From: Mactra quadrangularis
Lineage: Eukaryota > Mollusca > Bivalvia > Venerida > Mactridae
Direction of reading: 5' to 3'
DNA length: 64,000 bases
Assembly: GCA_025267735.1 (NCBI GenBank)
Contig: CM046293.1
Span: forward strand, 8,270,560 to 8,334,559
The notes below the pieces were generated by a model. It was not told where the DNA came from. It searched no databases and worked only from the letters and a program-made list of their open reading frames with translations. Of the stretch, positions 32,701 through 43,124 are shown piece by piece (position 1 is the first letter of the stretch; each line of letters starts with the position of its first letter). A program made the translations under genes and the position numbers.

Positions 32701-35700
32701 TCTGCCTTGCACTTGTTTCCTCAGCTTGCTTTGTAAATAATAGTGTACATGTAGCCAGGGAACATCTAAGCTTTATTTGTATATGTATATAGGTTTTGAT
32801 AAGACATTCTCTTGGCTTCTTGCTTCATCTTTCTTAGCAAACTGCTTCTAATATAAATACCCTGTCACAATAAAACATTTATCACAATATATGGAGACAA
32901 TTTGACTATATGCTTAAAGGTACTCATTAACAGATTTAATGTAAAATATCAACTTTTTCTAAAACTGACAACATTGTATGGAAATACTATTGGTAGCAAG
33001 AAAGTTGTGTTCTGATTATGCCAATTTTAGTGCAAGTTGACATTTAACTACAAATGATGGTGTTTCATGTAGTAAATATCTACCCCGTATGTCACGGTAT
33101 AGACAATTTTCGTGCATTTTTGTGACTTTTATTGTATATTTCTCGCTACATATAGGTCAGTTTGTCTTACAATAATGTGAATTATTTTTATTTCACAATT
33201 ACAGACACTGAATGCTATTTTAAAATTATAGAAAAAAATAACCAAATCTGTGAACTAGTACCTTTAACATGCCTATCGCAAATTTAATAATTTAGGAAAT
33301 TGTTAAGATGAACTTTTGTTTCTTTCGCATAAGTAATTGTGAATCGGATTATCGTGAAAATAGAATTTTGTCCAACGCTTTTTGGAAGGCACTGTATAAG
33401 TGCATTGCAGTGAAACCTAAGATTCTGAAAATAACGTTATGTCATCGTGAGTCTTAGAGATAATAGCCTACAAGTCTCCATGCAAAGTGATATTTGTCAT
33501 AGCGTGTCAAAACATTAACTATCAGTTTAACAAAGTTGTGCATTGTTTTGCTTTTGTTCGTCATAACATTGTCGATGCTTGTAAAATTATGAATTCTGTT
33601 AAATTCTTCACAAACCGAAAATAGAATTTGACTATTTATACACAAAACAATGGTTTTGATCAGAAACTGTTAAACTATTCTATATGAAGTTTATGATAAA
33701 AGGAACGTCCTCAAACTTTGACAAATAAGCTCTAAAGACTTATTAAAGAACATATACTCTTTATTTCCATTATTAAGGTGATAAACATTATCATAAACAT
33801 ACAAAATACAATGTACATGTTTAAACAGATAAACAAAATGTTAACTAGAAAATGAGCAGATAAACTATGTACATTATGTATATGATATTATGCGTAGATA
33901 TATTTTCACAATTCACAAGGAACGTCTTCAATCTTAAAAAATAAAAAATAAAGCTCTTAAGACTTATAAAAATAATTTATAATGAAACATTTATGAAGAA
34001 ATGAATGTATTGTCCTCTTATGAAAGGGTTTCTATTTTTTAAGCGGGCTCTTTGTCACACTTCAAATAAACAAAATGCCTTTTTATATAAACCGTGCCTC
34101 CAACACATGATGTAGTTAAATGCCTGGACAGGACTTAGGAGCTCATGAATGCATCTTTATGTAGTGATTTAAAGGTACTCATACACAGATTTCAACTTAA
34201 ATATCAACTTTTTCTAAAACTATTATTTTTTTGGAAACATTTTAGAAGCAGAGAAATAGTGTTCTGATAATGACAATTTTAGTTATTATTTATTTATTTA
34301 ACCTCCATTTTCTGGAGAAGTAAATACACAAATACATGTATGATAAGTTATGCAAAAATATGAAACATATAAGTTAGAAATAAAGTCTTATAAATAAAAA
34401 TAGAATGCTGGTATACATAAGGTATGTATAATGCCTTGTTAAGTGGAACAACAGTTCACACTCAAAATGATCGAGGAATATGATCAAATTCAAATAAATA
34501 TAAGTCTAAGCAGTTTCCTACTCTCTAATAGAAACTGGATGTGTTCGTTCGCGTTTAAGTATTGCTGGATGTAAGTGTCACTGATGTAAGATGCCGAAAT
34601 TATAGAAAAAATAAACCAAATCTGTGAACTAGTACCTTTAAGGCTTTATTGCAACGTAAATTCAATCACAATACAAGCCAAAATAATTGAGATATGAATA
34701 AAGACAACATTATTCTGCATTGTGATGCGTACTTTAAACAGTATGATCCTTATGTTGCTGAAAAGAGCAGCTTGAAAATGAGCTTGTATGTTTTAGATCG
34801 GACAATGGCTTTATTATTCGGCGTATGCAAAGATGCTGGTGAAATTAAAAAAATGAAGTCTTGGCTACGCGTGTATGTAAACATCTGTGAAATAAATTAT
34901 TTATAATAGTGGAATTGTCTCTAATTGACATTGATTACAAAACTACTATTTTTGAGTGATATACCTTATATATACAATGTATGGTGTCTTTTATTCGGGA
35001 CCGTGCCGTCCGCCTGTAATCATAACAATTTAAAAATACAGTTCTTTAAAAAGAGTTAAATTGGTCCGTGGGAACTCAGAGTGGTCGCTTAGTGCAAATG
35101 GTCGCTTAGGAGACGTGGTCGCTTATGCAAGATTAACTGTAGTATTATCTATGGTGGCATATTTCTGCCATCAGATTACCACATAACTAACTTGTCAATT
35201 AAGAGGTTAACTAATTACGGTAACTAGTTAACCTCTGAAGTTAATTAAGTTAAGTGGTTAACTAGATACGGTAACTAGTTAACCACATAATTAACTAGTT
35301 AGTTAAGTAGTTCATTAGTTACGGCAACTAGTTAACCTCTTAAGTTTATTAAGTTAAGTGGTTAACTAGATACGGTAACTAGTTAACTACTTAACTTAAG
35401 AGATTAACTAGTTACCGTAACTAGTTAACCACATAACTAACTAGTTAGTTATGTGGTTATCTGATGGCAGAAATATGCCACCATAATTATCTATCCTTTT
35501 TTATGAGTGTACATTGTATGTATGTATAGTATTTTAGTCTCAGAACCGTGCCGATCCCATATGTATATGGCACTACGCAGCTCTTTTAATTCTAGTAAAA
35601 ACATCGACAACAGAGGCTATATCCGGCAGTGACCACGGCAATGTTCATTGCTGTTATTGGCATGAAAACAATTCTCCTGCAGTCGTCCGCCAATACGAGG

Positions 35701-38700
35701 GAAAAGCTACTATGTAAAAAAATCCGGCTCCCCAATACCGCTAATCACCGCACTTCTATGGGGGGTTGTGTGTGGGTTCCTTTTTTTGTGCATAATTAAT
35801 GTCAATTGACAATGCAAATTTTAAAATAAACCCGATCTAAAATTCTCAGCCCGCGTACTCGCTTATTAAGCGCGAGTCCGTTGCAAATCTGTTCACCGAG
35901 ACGTGCGTGAAATATGTACGGTACGTGCTTTTTTAGCCTGAACCTAAATTTAGGGGAGCAGATATTTTACAATGTCTTAATATGTAAATTAAGGATAAAT
36001 TTCTTTAAAATGCCCCCCCCCCAAAAAAAAACAATCACTAAATTTTATTGCTGTACTTTAAAAGTAAACATTAATACAATTTAGCAATGTCAACATTTGT
36101 AAATAAAAAAAGGAGGACGCAAGTAAAAGAATACATGAACTGCTCCTACCATGGTCATCAGATTCTAACGACTCCAACATACCACTGGCCTTCAGGCCGG
36201 CAGTAAATAATATGCGTCAACTGATCAATCTGCGACAAATAAATCACAACAACTTAACAAACAACCACGTGGGTACACTATACATGTATACAGTGACATT
36301 GAGCAAACTGTTTGACAAAAATACCACAATATAAATGACTAGGGCAATTTGCGACCAGTAAATTGAACACACAAAAAAACCTCGACCTTAAATTGTTCCA
36401 CATAAATCAACTTGGCAGACGGTTTGTTTACAACAAGTCTCCCAACAATTGGAGTACACTGAGTTCAGGGTCGCCAGGGTAGTCTGAACTCAAAATTTAA
36501 TAATAGATATTTCAAATATACATGAGAACACGGATTTTCATAGGTTGGTTCATCAACCAATGAAAATATTGGTTTTAAACTTCCTAATTTATATAGGTTA
36601 GGAGAGTATGTGAAATATGAAACTTTGGTAAATTAAATCTGTTATGTTCGACGATGAACCCAATATACAAAACCTTTATTTAGAATTGAAAGCGGTAGAA
36701 CAAAGCGCATAATCTTAATACGATCTAAAAAAATAAATACCATCGTTTTTTTTCGTTAAAATTATTTACGGTTTACCATCTTAGTGAAATATCTTTATTC
36801 CCTTTTGAGAATTGAATGTTTATTTCTACGAAATACATCTGGGTGGTAGGTAGTTTATAATATACAAAAAAGTTGAATATTTTAAAGTTAACGTTGAGAG
36901 TTTTAAGTAATATATTATAATTGTATGATTTTTGCCCAATACCTAGAATACGTGCACTTTGAACACAATACAGATTTAATATTAAACTTAGTCAATCTTC
37001 CATTAAGTAAATTGATATATATCCATTTATGTATAATAAACGTTTAATTTAAAAACTCTACAGTACGTACTATTGCGAAAATTTCAACACAAATCTATTA
37101 AATCACTAAAAAACATATATCCTCGTTAACTAAACTGAATCTTTTACGTTTCTCAACTAACTTAAATATTTAACTGATTTTGTTCATATATATACATGTA
37201 TATAAGTATTTTTGGTAGTTTTGGACACAGAAGGGGATTCCCTGTAGTCGCCCACTCTTTACTTCAAACAGTTTGGTATAAATCCTAACTAGAGCTATTT
37301 AAGTTATGGGAAACCAAGAAACACATTGAACGCACATTTTGAAATACATGAATATGTAAAAAAAATGGAAAATTTTACATCACGGCGTTACATGCAAATC
37401 AAATATTTTTTGTATGAAAAATAGACATATATTCCAGAGGGATCAAGCTATTTTCATTAGATTAAACATCCAAACAAAATTGTATAATTAATGGAATTAA
37501 TCATATATATTATTCGTGAATATAATGATTAATATGTTGCTTGACTAAAAGCATTGTTTGTGCAGATTTCAATAAAAATTAACGTATATATATCAAAACT
37601 ATAGAATCATACAGCTATCGGTGTGTCAGAATTAAAAAATCTTCACGTATTGAACACGTTCATGTATACTGATTTTGCAAGCTATTTTCTCCACATACGC
37701 GAAAAAAAAAGAAATATATTATGTTAATAACTCATAGACAATTCTAAAATGACAAGATGTGATCAAGATTCTCTGACTAACGTTGCGACTACCGCGGCGT
37801 ACACGAATATCATTCGGAACTCCTCGGCCATTCGCAACGAATAACCTCGGACATATTTATGCACCATTTTGAAACTACCGGTGTTGAAGTAAACAAGTTT
37901 AGGCGATGAGTGATGTTTCATTTTTTAGCCCGTAAATTTGAAATTACGCAGTTCAATGATATCGCTGAACAATATTTAGTTCAATATATAACAAAGAAAT
38001 ATGTTTGACAAAGATCTGTGTTTATACTACAAGAACTATTTTGCATAACCGTTACGTGCTTCGCATCGCGTTGGTAGTAAAAACCCCAAGCCGCCAGGGT
38101 AGACCCCCCACGAATCCTTCCTAGATAATTCATTCATGAAAGGTCGAGGTGTTCCGAATGACACGAATATAATTTACGGCGACTGTCTCGATAAGAAGGT
38201 ATGCAAAATGATTATTAAAGGCCTTATATGTATAGCACTGTCATCTATTTGGCTCGAAAAGCATCGATGATACATCGAGAAATCAATATAGAAGACACAT
38301 AGATATATATATATATATCGATACATTCACTGCAATACTATACAGACCATTTATGTTGTCATAAACTCATAAATAGATGAATAATTGTCATAAAAATGCA
38401 ACAATGTACAATCTGTTGATTAGGACTGTTTCGTCAATAGGGATGCCGTCAATGTTTTAGACCTATCCGTTCATATTATGACAACGCACCGCTCATGATA
38501 GAAGGATCGTCTCGCAAATTTGCACTTTTATTTATTTACCTATATAAACTTAATTACCGATGTTTCAAAATGCACATCGATTATTGATTGGAAAAAATAT
38601 CAACAATACAGCGATGTCGTTGGAGTCGATGACAATTCCATTTATATTACATAACACTAAATCTCGTATAATCATAGTGTTACATTATCCTCAGTGTCTT

Positions 38701-41700
38701 TTATATTGGTTGATTTTAGAATTGTCTTCCTGTTGTTCAAATAGAAGGAACCGGTGGATTTAGTAAACAAGACAAAGCTGGTAATTATACTTTATTTTAT
38801 ATATCATACATTCTTGTGTACTCTGTAACTAGACATTATCAGTGTGGAGAATCACGTGACGTATATGATTCCAAACACGGCAAAAACGTCGACCAGATCA
38901 ACAAGTTAAGATGAAAAAGACAAGGTAAATGGCATTTATACGTAACCGTTTTTTATTAGACCTAGTGCAGTCTAAGCAGCACAAAATTCTCTAGCGGTAG
39001 CTCTCCCAACCCCACAAGGGTTCTAGTTTTCTAGATTTACCTCTCAGTTCTTCCAAAAATTTTTCGACACGTTCATAACCTCAAGGTAATCTAGAAAACT
39101 AGCACCGTTATGGGGTTGGGTGAGCCACCGCAAGAAAGACAATTTTGTGCTGCTTAGACTGCACTAGATCTGATAAAAGTCGGTTACGTATAAATGCTAT
39201 TTACTTTGTCTTTTTCATCTAAATTTGTTGATCTGGTCGTCATTTTTGCCGTGTTAGGAATATAGGTCACGTGATTCTCAACACTGATTATACAGCCGCG
39301 CATTGTTAACGATATTACGATGATAGCAAAGCCGGTCAGCATGCCTTTGTTTTATCTGAGGCTCTCTGCATATGTATAAAAGTAGCATCTTTTGTGGACA
39401 GGGTCCGTGCCGATCGTCTGTAATATTATTTATGGCTTTTATAAATTGATTTAGATTTCGTACATCGATAATCGCAATATCATTACCACTTCTCTGTCAC
39501 TGTGCCACGTGTTACTTGCATGTTTTTGTACGTAACATTCAAAATTAAAGTGACCAGTTTCTTGAGTCGTACATGTTTAAATAGAATATACTGGTCCTTG
39601 ACACTTATACTGTTCACCTGAACACGTTCGATATTTTAATAGTATCATATGATCGATTGTCATACCCAAAATTTGAAAAGTTATCAAAAGCAGAAAAAGC
39701 ATCATCAAAAAACCTCTTCGCCCTGATTGTAAATATAAAAACCACTAAGTGCCTAGGGACTCATAAGAACCACTGAGCGCCCAGGGACCCATAAGAACCA
39801 CTAAGTGCCCAGGGACCCATAAGAACCACTAAGCGCCCAGGAACCCATAAGAACCACTAAGCGCCCAGGGACTCATAAGAACCACCAAGCGCCCAGGGAC
39901 CCATAAGAAACACTAAGCGCCCAGGGACCCATAAGAACCACTAAGCGCCCAGGGACCCATAAGATCCACTAAGCGCCCAGGGACCCATAAGAATCATTAA
40001 GCGCCCAGGGACCCATAAGAACCATTAAGCGCCCAGGGACCCATAAGAACCATTAAGCGCCCAGGGACCCATATTACAAACAGTCTTACGATCAAATTTC
40101 ATCGTAAATCGTCTACAATAAAATGTAATCAAAGTGTAAGATATTCGATCAGTGGTGCACAGATTAAACTGATGGACTAATCGTTTATCACTTTTCACCC
40201 TGATTGCCATAAGGCATTAGTCGTCAAAGCACTGATTGTCTTAACAAAAAGCGCGGAATCTTTAATTAAACTTTTTCATAAATAACAACTTTTTCTTTAA
40301 AACTCTAAAAAGTAGTTAAACTATTTTCCCCATTATTGCAGATTTATCTGGCTTTTGGAAAGCGTCTACATGGTCAGATTCAACGGCTAAATTTTTTGAT
40401 ACAAAGAGAGTTAATCAAGATGGAAAATTGAAGGTTGTTAAAGACGGTCTTTATTTACTTTATGCACAGGTAAATGAGAATACATTTTGAATTATCATTT
40501 CTTGCCGAAAACATTTCACAGTTTCTAAGTAAAGATATTGACACGGTTTAATTCGAGGTTATCTTACAAGCAGTTTCACATATTTTAGTAGTTGTGACTA
40601 CGTGTTTCTTGTCTGTTACCATTTTTACAAAAACTTAAGAAATTGTAACAAAACTTATCTTTCTGCTCTGTCGTATGTACTTTTTTTAGAAATAATAAAG
40701 GCAAATGACGTGTACATAAAATTTTACCATGAAATGAAGTCGTATAAGTTAGAGAAGATTTGTTTGTTTTGTTTTTGTTGGGTTTAACGCCGTAGCAACA
40801 CATTGTATAGGTCATATAACGGCGGTCAGTCAACATACTCACTCCTGGAAAGGCTAAATCTATGGATTTAGCTGTTAACCAACTACTAAGCGCATGCTTT
40901 CGTCAGTGACTGACAACTGCCCTACATAATAAAAAATCATTGGTAGGAGGGAGAATGGCCGTAGAAATAATTTCATAAACTTAGAAAACTTAAAAATGCA
41001 TTTTCTAGTTTTACCAAGTCACGTGTTACTTTTTTGTTTTGTTAATTTACAGTTGAAATTACAGGGACCAACCATTGCTGGAATGGAAATATTAAAACAA
41101 GAATCTAGTTTGTCCAGTACTCGAACCACACCGCGTTTACAAACCATAGCTGTGTGCAAAAGAAACAGAACTGTTACAAACACGCGCAGTGAAACATGTT
41201 TTACAATGAATGTGGTCAATTTAAGACAAAATACAGAAATATTCATCCGTGAGATTGATTCCAACAGTAGCATACAATATCTGCCTACATCTAATTACTT
41301 AGGTCTCATCAAAATAGGAAACTATGTGGAATAAAATGTCATGTGACTTCCTTAGCAATCGTGGAATAAAATGTCATGTGACTTCCTTAGCAACGTGTTT
41401 CTAATGAACTGCATCGCTCTTAGCAACGTGTATCTAATGAATTATGGTGTATAGAGCAACGGTGTTAAATGAACTGTGATGTCCCTAAAACGTATATATA
41501 AAGAACTGCGAAGGACCTCTCGTTTTAGGCATAATCGTGTACCATGTCTCGCCCTTATCAAAAGGAAATCCAAAGAAGTCTTGAATTCGCACATCATGTG
41601 TTCGTAACCTCACTACAAACAAACCGCGTATCTTGCCATGTGACTCCCCAAGCAAAAAGAAATCCAATGAATTCTTAAATTCGAATAAATTTGTTAGTAA

Positions 41701-42020
41701 CCAAGCAACGAAGTAATCACGTGACTCGTGTTACCAGTTCACCATTAACCATGGTATAATCCTCCTCTTTACAGATGACGTTGACGGGTGAATACAAGAG
41801 AGGATATTATATAAAGAAGGAACCAGACAAGATCTCTGTGGCTTCTTGTTTTAACTTCTCTAATGGTGATTCCACCACGGACAGCAAGTCTTGTCCTACT
41901 ATGACTGTCCTTCAATTAAAGTCTGGTGACAATTTATATATTGAGGAAATTGATACAAACTCAAGTGTGAACTATTCGGGTATCACTGCTGTGCTAGGAC
42001 TTATTTGGGTTGGAAACTAA
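29422..42020 (+). CDS. Gene 2: TNF superfamily ligand with two alternative terminal exons, 303 or 291 aa
   Basis: Exons 29422-29733, 32185-32313, 38720-38780, 40342-40469, then 41053-41334 or 41775-42020. All joins keep frame (phases 0,0,1,0, identical to gene 1). Residues 1-37 are cytosolic, 38-57 form a transmembrane helix, about 62-96 show heptad spacing of Leu/Ile (a coiled-coil stalk), and 105-147 form a polybasic linker with RNKR and NRKKR, which resemble proprotein convertase sites. The THD starts near VVQIEGTG, with GLYLLYAQ at 203-210. The two last exons each supply a complete C-terminal THD half. The product would be a membrane or shed trimeric cytokine. The least certain part is the 61-nt third exon. 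The gene spans 12.6 kb because introns 2 and 3 are loaded with repeats. Confidence 0.85.
30088..30380 (+). mobile_element. SINE family E with duplicated head
   Basis: The unit GGTCATA.GCACACTGT.GT to GCTGGTTCGAACCTCACCTA occurs twice, about 95 bases apart, before one family E body. Gene 2 intron 1. Confidence 0.72.
31141..31228. mobile_element. Short ATAGGCGG-like palindrome, copy 3
   Basis: GATGGCCGGTGCGGTGCCGAA paired with TTTGGGACCGTGCTGCCC, in gene 2 intron 1. Confidence 0.55.
31630..32105. mobile_element. TIR element just upstream of gene 2 exon 2
   Basis: Arms of at least 85 bases: ATGTCCAATCGATAGTGGAA and CCATACTGTCGTCTGCTTGC on the left, the reverse complements on the right. Its right end is 80 bases from the exon 2 acceptor. 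Open frames inside run through the arms and are not genes. Confidence 0.8.
32185..32313 (+). CDS. Gene 2 exon 2: polybasic stalk exon
   Basis: 43 codons between TTATTTCAG and AAG|GTAATT, phase 0 on both sides. Acidic at the start (SEEDD), then strongly basic with RNKRKANKERHK and NRKKRCK. It is the positional and compositional counterpart of exon 2 in gene 1. Skipping it would keep the frame and remove the likely cleavage region. Confidence 0.78.
32918..33263 (-). mobile_element. Repeat A copy 7
   Basis: Full-length copy with TTAA on both sides, in gene 2 intron 2 about 600 bases after exon 2. Confidence 0.87.
34173..34637 (-). mobile_element. Repeat A copy 8, interrupted by a CCTCCATTTT-family insert
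   Basis: Both family A ends and TTAA flanks are present, but the middle is replaced by a foreign block from about 34283 to 34585 beginning TTATTATTTATTTATTTAAC. Gene 2 intron 2. Confidence 0.82.
34283..34585 (+). repeat. CCTCCATTTT repeat, nested in repeat A copy 8
   Basis: TTATTTATTTAACCTCCATT then TCTGGAGAAGTAAATACAC; interrupts family A after GACAATTTTAG. Confidence 0.7.
34694..34906 (+). other. Unassigned 70-codon open frame in gene 2 intron 2
   Basis: Starts ATG and reads with mixed, coding-like composition (DAYFKQYDPYVAEKSSLKMS...KMKSWLRVYVNIC). It resembles no TNF segment and I do not recognise it. It could be a pseudogene scrap carried by a repeat, or chance. No splice sites with matching phase for gene 2 were evident. 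Confidence 0.2.
35151..35484. mobile_element. Palindromic MITE built of GGTAACTAGTTAAC units
   Basis: Terminal inverted repeats ATGGTGGCATATTTCTGCC plus CATCAGAT.ACCACATAACTAAC. Flanks TATTATCT and AATTATCT match at 7 of 8. The interior is made of alternating GTTAACTAG..ACGGTAACTAG words, so a single strand could fold into several hairpins. Gene 2 intron 2. Confidence 0.83.
35873..37795. other. AT-rich intron 2 segment of gene 2, nothing recognised
   Basis: About 1.9 kb without frames, tRNA-like boxes or matching repeats, apart from a C-run/A-run near 36013. Confidence 0.4.
37796..38172. mobile_element. Repeat B variant with a distinct centre (B2), copy 1
   Basis: Shares TTCGGAACTCCTCGGCCATT and the CCGGTGTTGAAGTAAACA arm with family B, but the middle is a different sequence (TTACGCAGTTCAATGATATC, GCCGCCAGGGTAGACCC) shared with 53903-54272. 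Ends GTCGAGGTGTTCCGAATG. Gene 2 intron 2. Confidence 0.75.
38720..38780 (+). CDS. Gene 2 exon 3 (61 nt): first THD strand
   Basis: Small exon between GATTTTAG and GCTG|GTAATT. Translation is NCLPVVQIEGTGGFSKQDKA plus one base; it supplies exactly the phase change (0 to 1) that exons 2 and 4 require. VVQIEGTG aligns with FELKGSG of gene 3 and with the VAHYTL strand of gene 1. It was found by phase and homology rather than by length, so another small exon in this 8 kb interval remains possible. A palindromic element starts about 55 bases downstream. Confidence 0.62.
38836..39291. mobile_element. Long palindromic MITE 55 bases after gene 2 exon 3
   Basis: Inverted arms of about 200 bases: ATCAGTG.GAGAATCACGTG, GATGAAAAAGACAA, GCAGTCTAAGCAGCACAAAA and CTAGAAAACTAG, with a short loop near 39045-39090. 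Non-coding. Confidence 0.83.
39740..40072 (+). repeat. 28-bp minisatellite, about 12 units, gene 2 intron 3
   Basis: Unit starts AACCACTAAGCGCCCAGGGA and ends CCCATAAG. Units differ by one or two bases (AGTGCC, ACTGAG, CATTAAG variants), with later units sharing the ATT form. No spacers, so a plain tandem array. It lies about 270 bases before exon 4. Confidence 0.93.
40342..40469 (+). CDS. Gene 2 exon 4: central THD strands with GLYLLYAQ
   Basis: Two bases plus 42 codons between TTATTGCAG and CAG|GTAAAT. The split codon with exon 3 gives Asp. The encoded LSGFWKAS...LKVVKDGLYLLYAQ aligns with exon 4 of gene 1, with the donor at the same codon after the signature Gln. Confidence 0.85.
40760..40977 (-). 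mobile_element. SINE D, head missing
   Basis: GGGTTTAACGCCGTAGCAAC through GAGAATGGCCGTAGAAATAA, in gene 2 intron 4. It ends about 75 bases before exon 5a. Confidence 0.83.
41053..41334 (+). CDS. Gene 2 terminal exon 5a: C-terminal THD half, isoform a
   Basis: 93 codons plus TAA after TTAATTTACAG, phase 0. It has C245 and C259 (13 residues between), an NRT sequon, TMNVVNL, then IREIDSNSS and YLGLIKIGN before a short tail. A second AG 12 bases downstream (TTACAG|GGA) is in frame and could serve as an alternative acceptor. The stop codon lies inside an AATAAA, and a 35-bp tandem duplication follows. Confidence 0.82.
   Translation: MKLQGPTIAGMEILKQESSLSSTRTTPRLQTIAVCKRNRTVTNTRSETCFTMNVVNLRQNTEIFIREIDSNSSIQYLPTSNYLGLIKIGNYVE
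41325..41394 (+). repeat. 35-bp tandem duplication across the exon 5a stop codon
   Basis: A unit beginning GTGGAATAAAATGTCATGTG is present twice in direct tandem; the first copy contains the last Val-Glu codons and the TAA. Each copy carries AATAAA (41330-41335 and 41365-41370). Shorter echoes of TTAGCAACGTG.TTCTAATGAA follow down to about 41470. Confidence 0.85.
41684..41689 (+). promoter_or_regulatory. Candidate poly(A) signal for isoform a
   Basis: AATAAA about 350 bases after the exon 5a stop and 85 bases before exon 5b. It is the best-placed hexamer for ending an isoform-a transcript before exon 5b, although the two AATAAA copies at 41330 and 41365 are closer. Assignment is inferred from position only. 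Confidence 0.4.
41775..42020 (+). CDS. Gene 2 terminal exon 5b: alternative C-terminal THD half, isoform b
   Basis: 81 codons plus TAA after CCTCTTTACAG, phase 0 and so compatible with the exon 4 donor. It encodes C235 and C250 (14 residues between), TMTVLQLKSGDNLYIEEID, NSS and LGLIWVGN. Over its last 35 residues about 15 are identical to exon 5a, so the two are tandem duplicates. It has no other upstream THD exon of its own, so it is either a mutually exclusive last exon of gene 2 or the relic of a partly duplicated neighbour. The reading frame is intact. Confidence 0.75.
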   Translation: MTLTGEYKRGYYIKKEPDKISVASCFNFSNGDSTTDSKSCPTMTVLQLKSGDNLYIEEIDTNSSVNYSGITAVLGLIWVGN

Positions 42021-42236
42021 AATGATAAAATGCATAAACACACATCACGTTTTACCCAACCATACCATCTTTTGTTGACATTTTACTATTTTACGTGTTT
42101 ATATTTCGTATACTCATATGTATAATTATTATATTTATATTTATCTGCATATTGGTTTTGTGTATAAAGTAAACTTGAATCTGATTATTTGTTGTTTGTT
42201 GTTGTTTATTAACAAACTCTTATCATTAGTCTGTTG

Positions 42237-42732
42237 CGCCACTCGGAACACCTCAGAGGTCTTCTACGAAGATATACCTCGGATATCAGAAGGTGTGTAG
42301 GATTACAAGTAATGAAGCTCGGCGAATAACTCGCTGAAAGTAGTGCTATTATTGTTTATGCATGGACGTGCTTTGTTCATATTGCCAAACGAGTTTTCTT
42401 CTAATTTGCTACAACCCAACGTTAAAATATCTTTCTCACTGCAAATGGCCAAGGATTTTCTACTTATACATTGAAACACAATAAGCTGTCATTTTGTTAA
42501 TACACTTAATAATTTAGATTTACATTGTTAAAAGCTTTATGAAAACTATTTTTTATTAGAAGTACAATGTCCAAAAGGTCATGTTTTAATGTAGTTCTGG
42601 CTTTATATTTCAACAGAATCCACATTCATTGAAATTTGAATTAACTACGGAATACATGTACTAATAACTACTTTACTTTCTTATAATGTCCCAGGTATAT
42701 TTGCGTAGAAAATCGTAGAGGGGTTCCGAATG
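42237..42732. mobile_element. Diverged relative of the B family
   Basis: Begins CCACTCGGAACACCTCAGAG and ends TCGTAGAGGGGTTCCGAATG, an inverted pair resembling B arms with an unrelated AT-rich middle. It directly follows gene 2. A similar pair appears at about 60604-61065. Confidence 0.5.
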
Positions 42733-43124
42733 TTGTTGTACTTATGTTGCTTTTAGAGAAAGCATTTGCATATTTCCATCGTTTAGACTAAACAGAGTTC
42801 CTCCACTTTACTCTAACAGCTACTTACTTACCCTTGCTAAACAGTTGGCAGTTTGTACAATCATGTAGCATTTCAGGAATATAACATATCCATGTATGGA
42901 TCTAAATCCAGAACGCTTGATTAAAAAGTCAGTGAATGACACAATTTAACGAACACTATAACTGTCGATTTTGCAATATGTCATATGGAATCAAATTGCT
43001 TTTATATGGAATGAGTCAGACAATTTAGAAATCTAAGAAACAGGTCAGTTTGTTCAGTTTCTGTGATATGATATTATATCGTTGAGTTCACAAATTCACT
43101 TTTATCTATTATGTATCGTCCATA

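Noticed and set aside
39740..40072. CRISPR-like array
   Set aside because: The 28-bp units are directly adjacent with no unique spacers, and the sequence is from an animal genome; it is a minisatellite.
41775..42020. A fourth, separate TNF gene ending in exon 5b
   Set aside because: There is no anchor, stalk or GLYxxYAQ exon between 41335 and 41774, so it is better read as an alternative last exon of gene 2.
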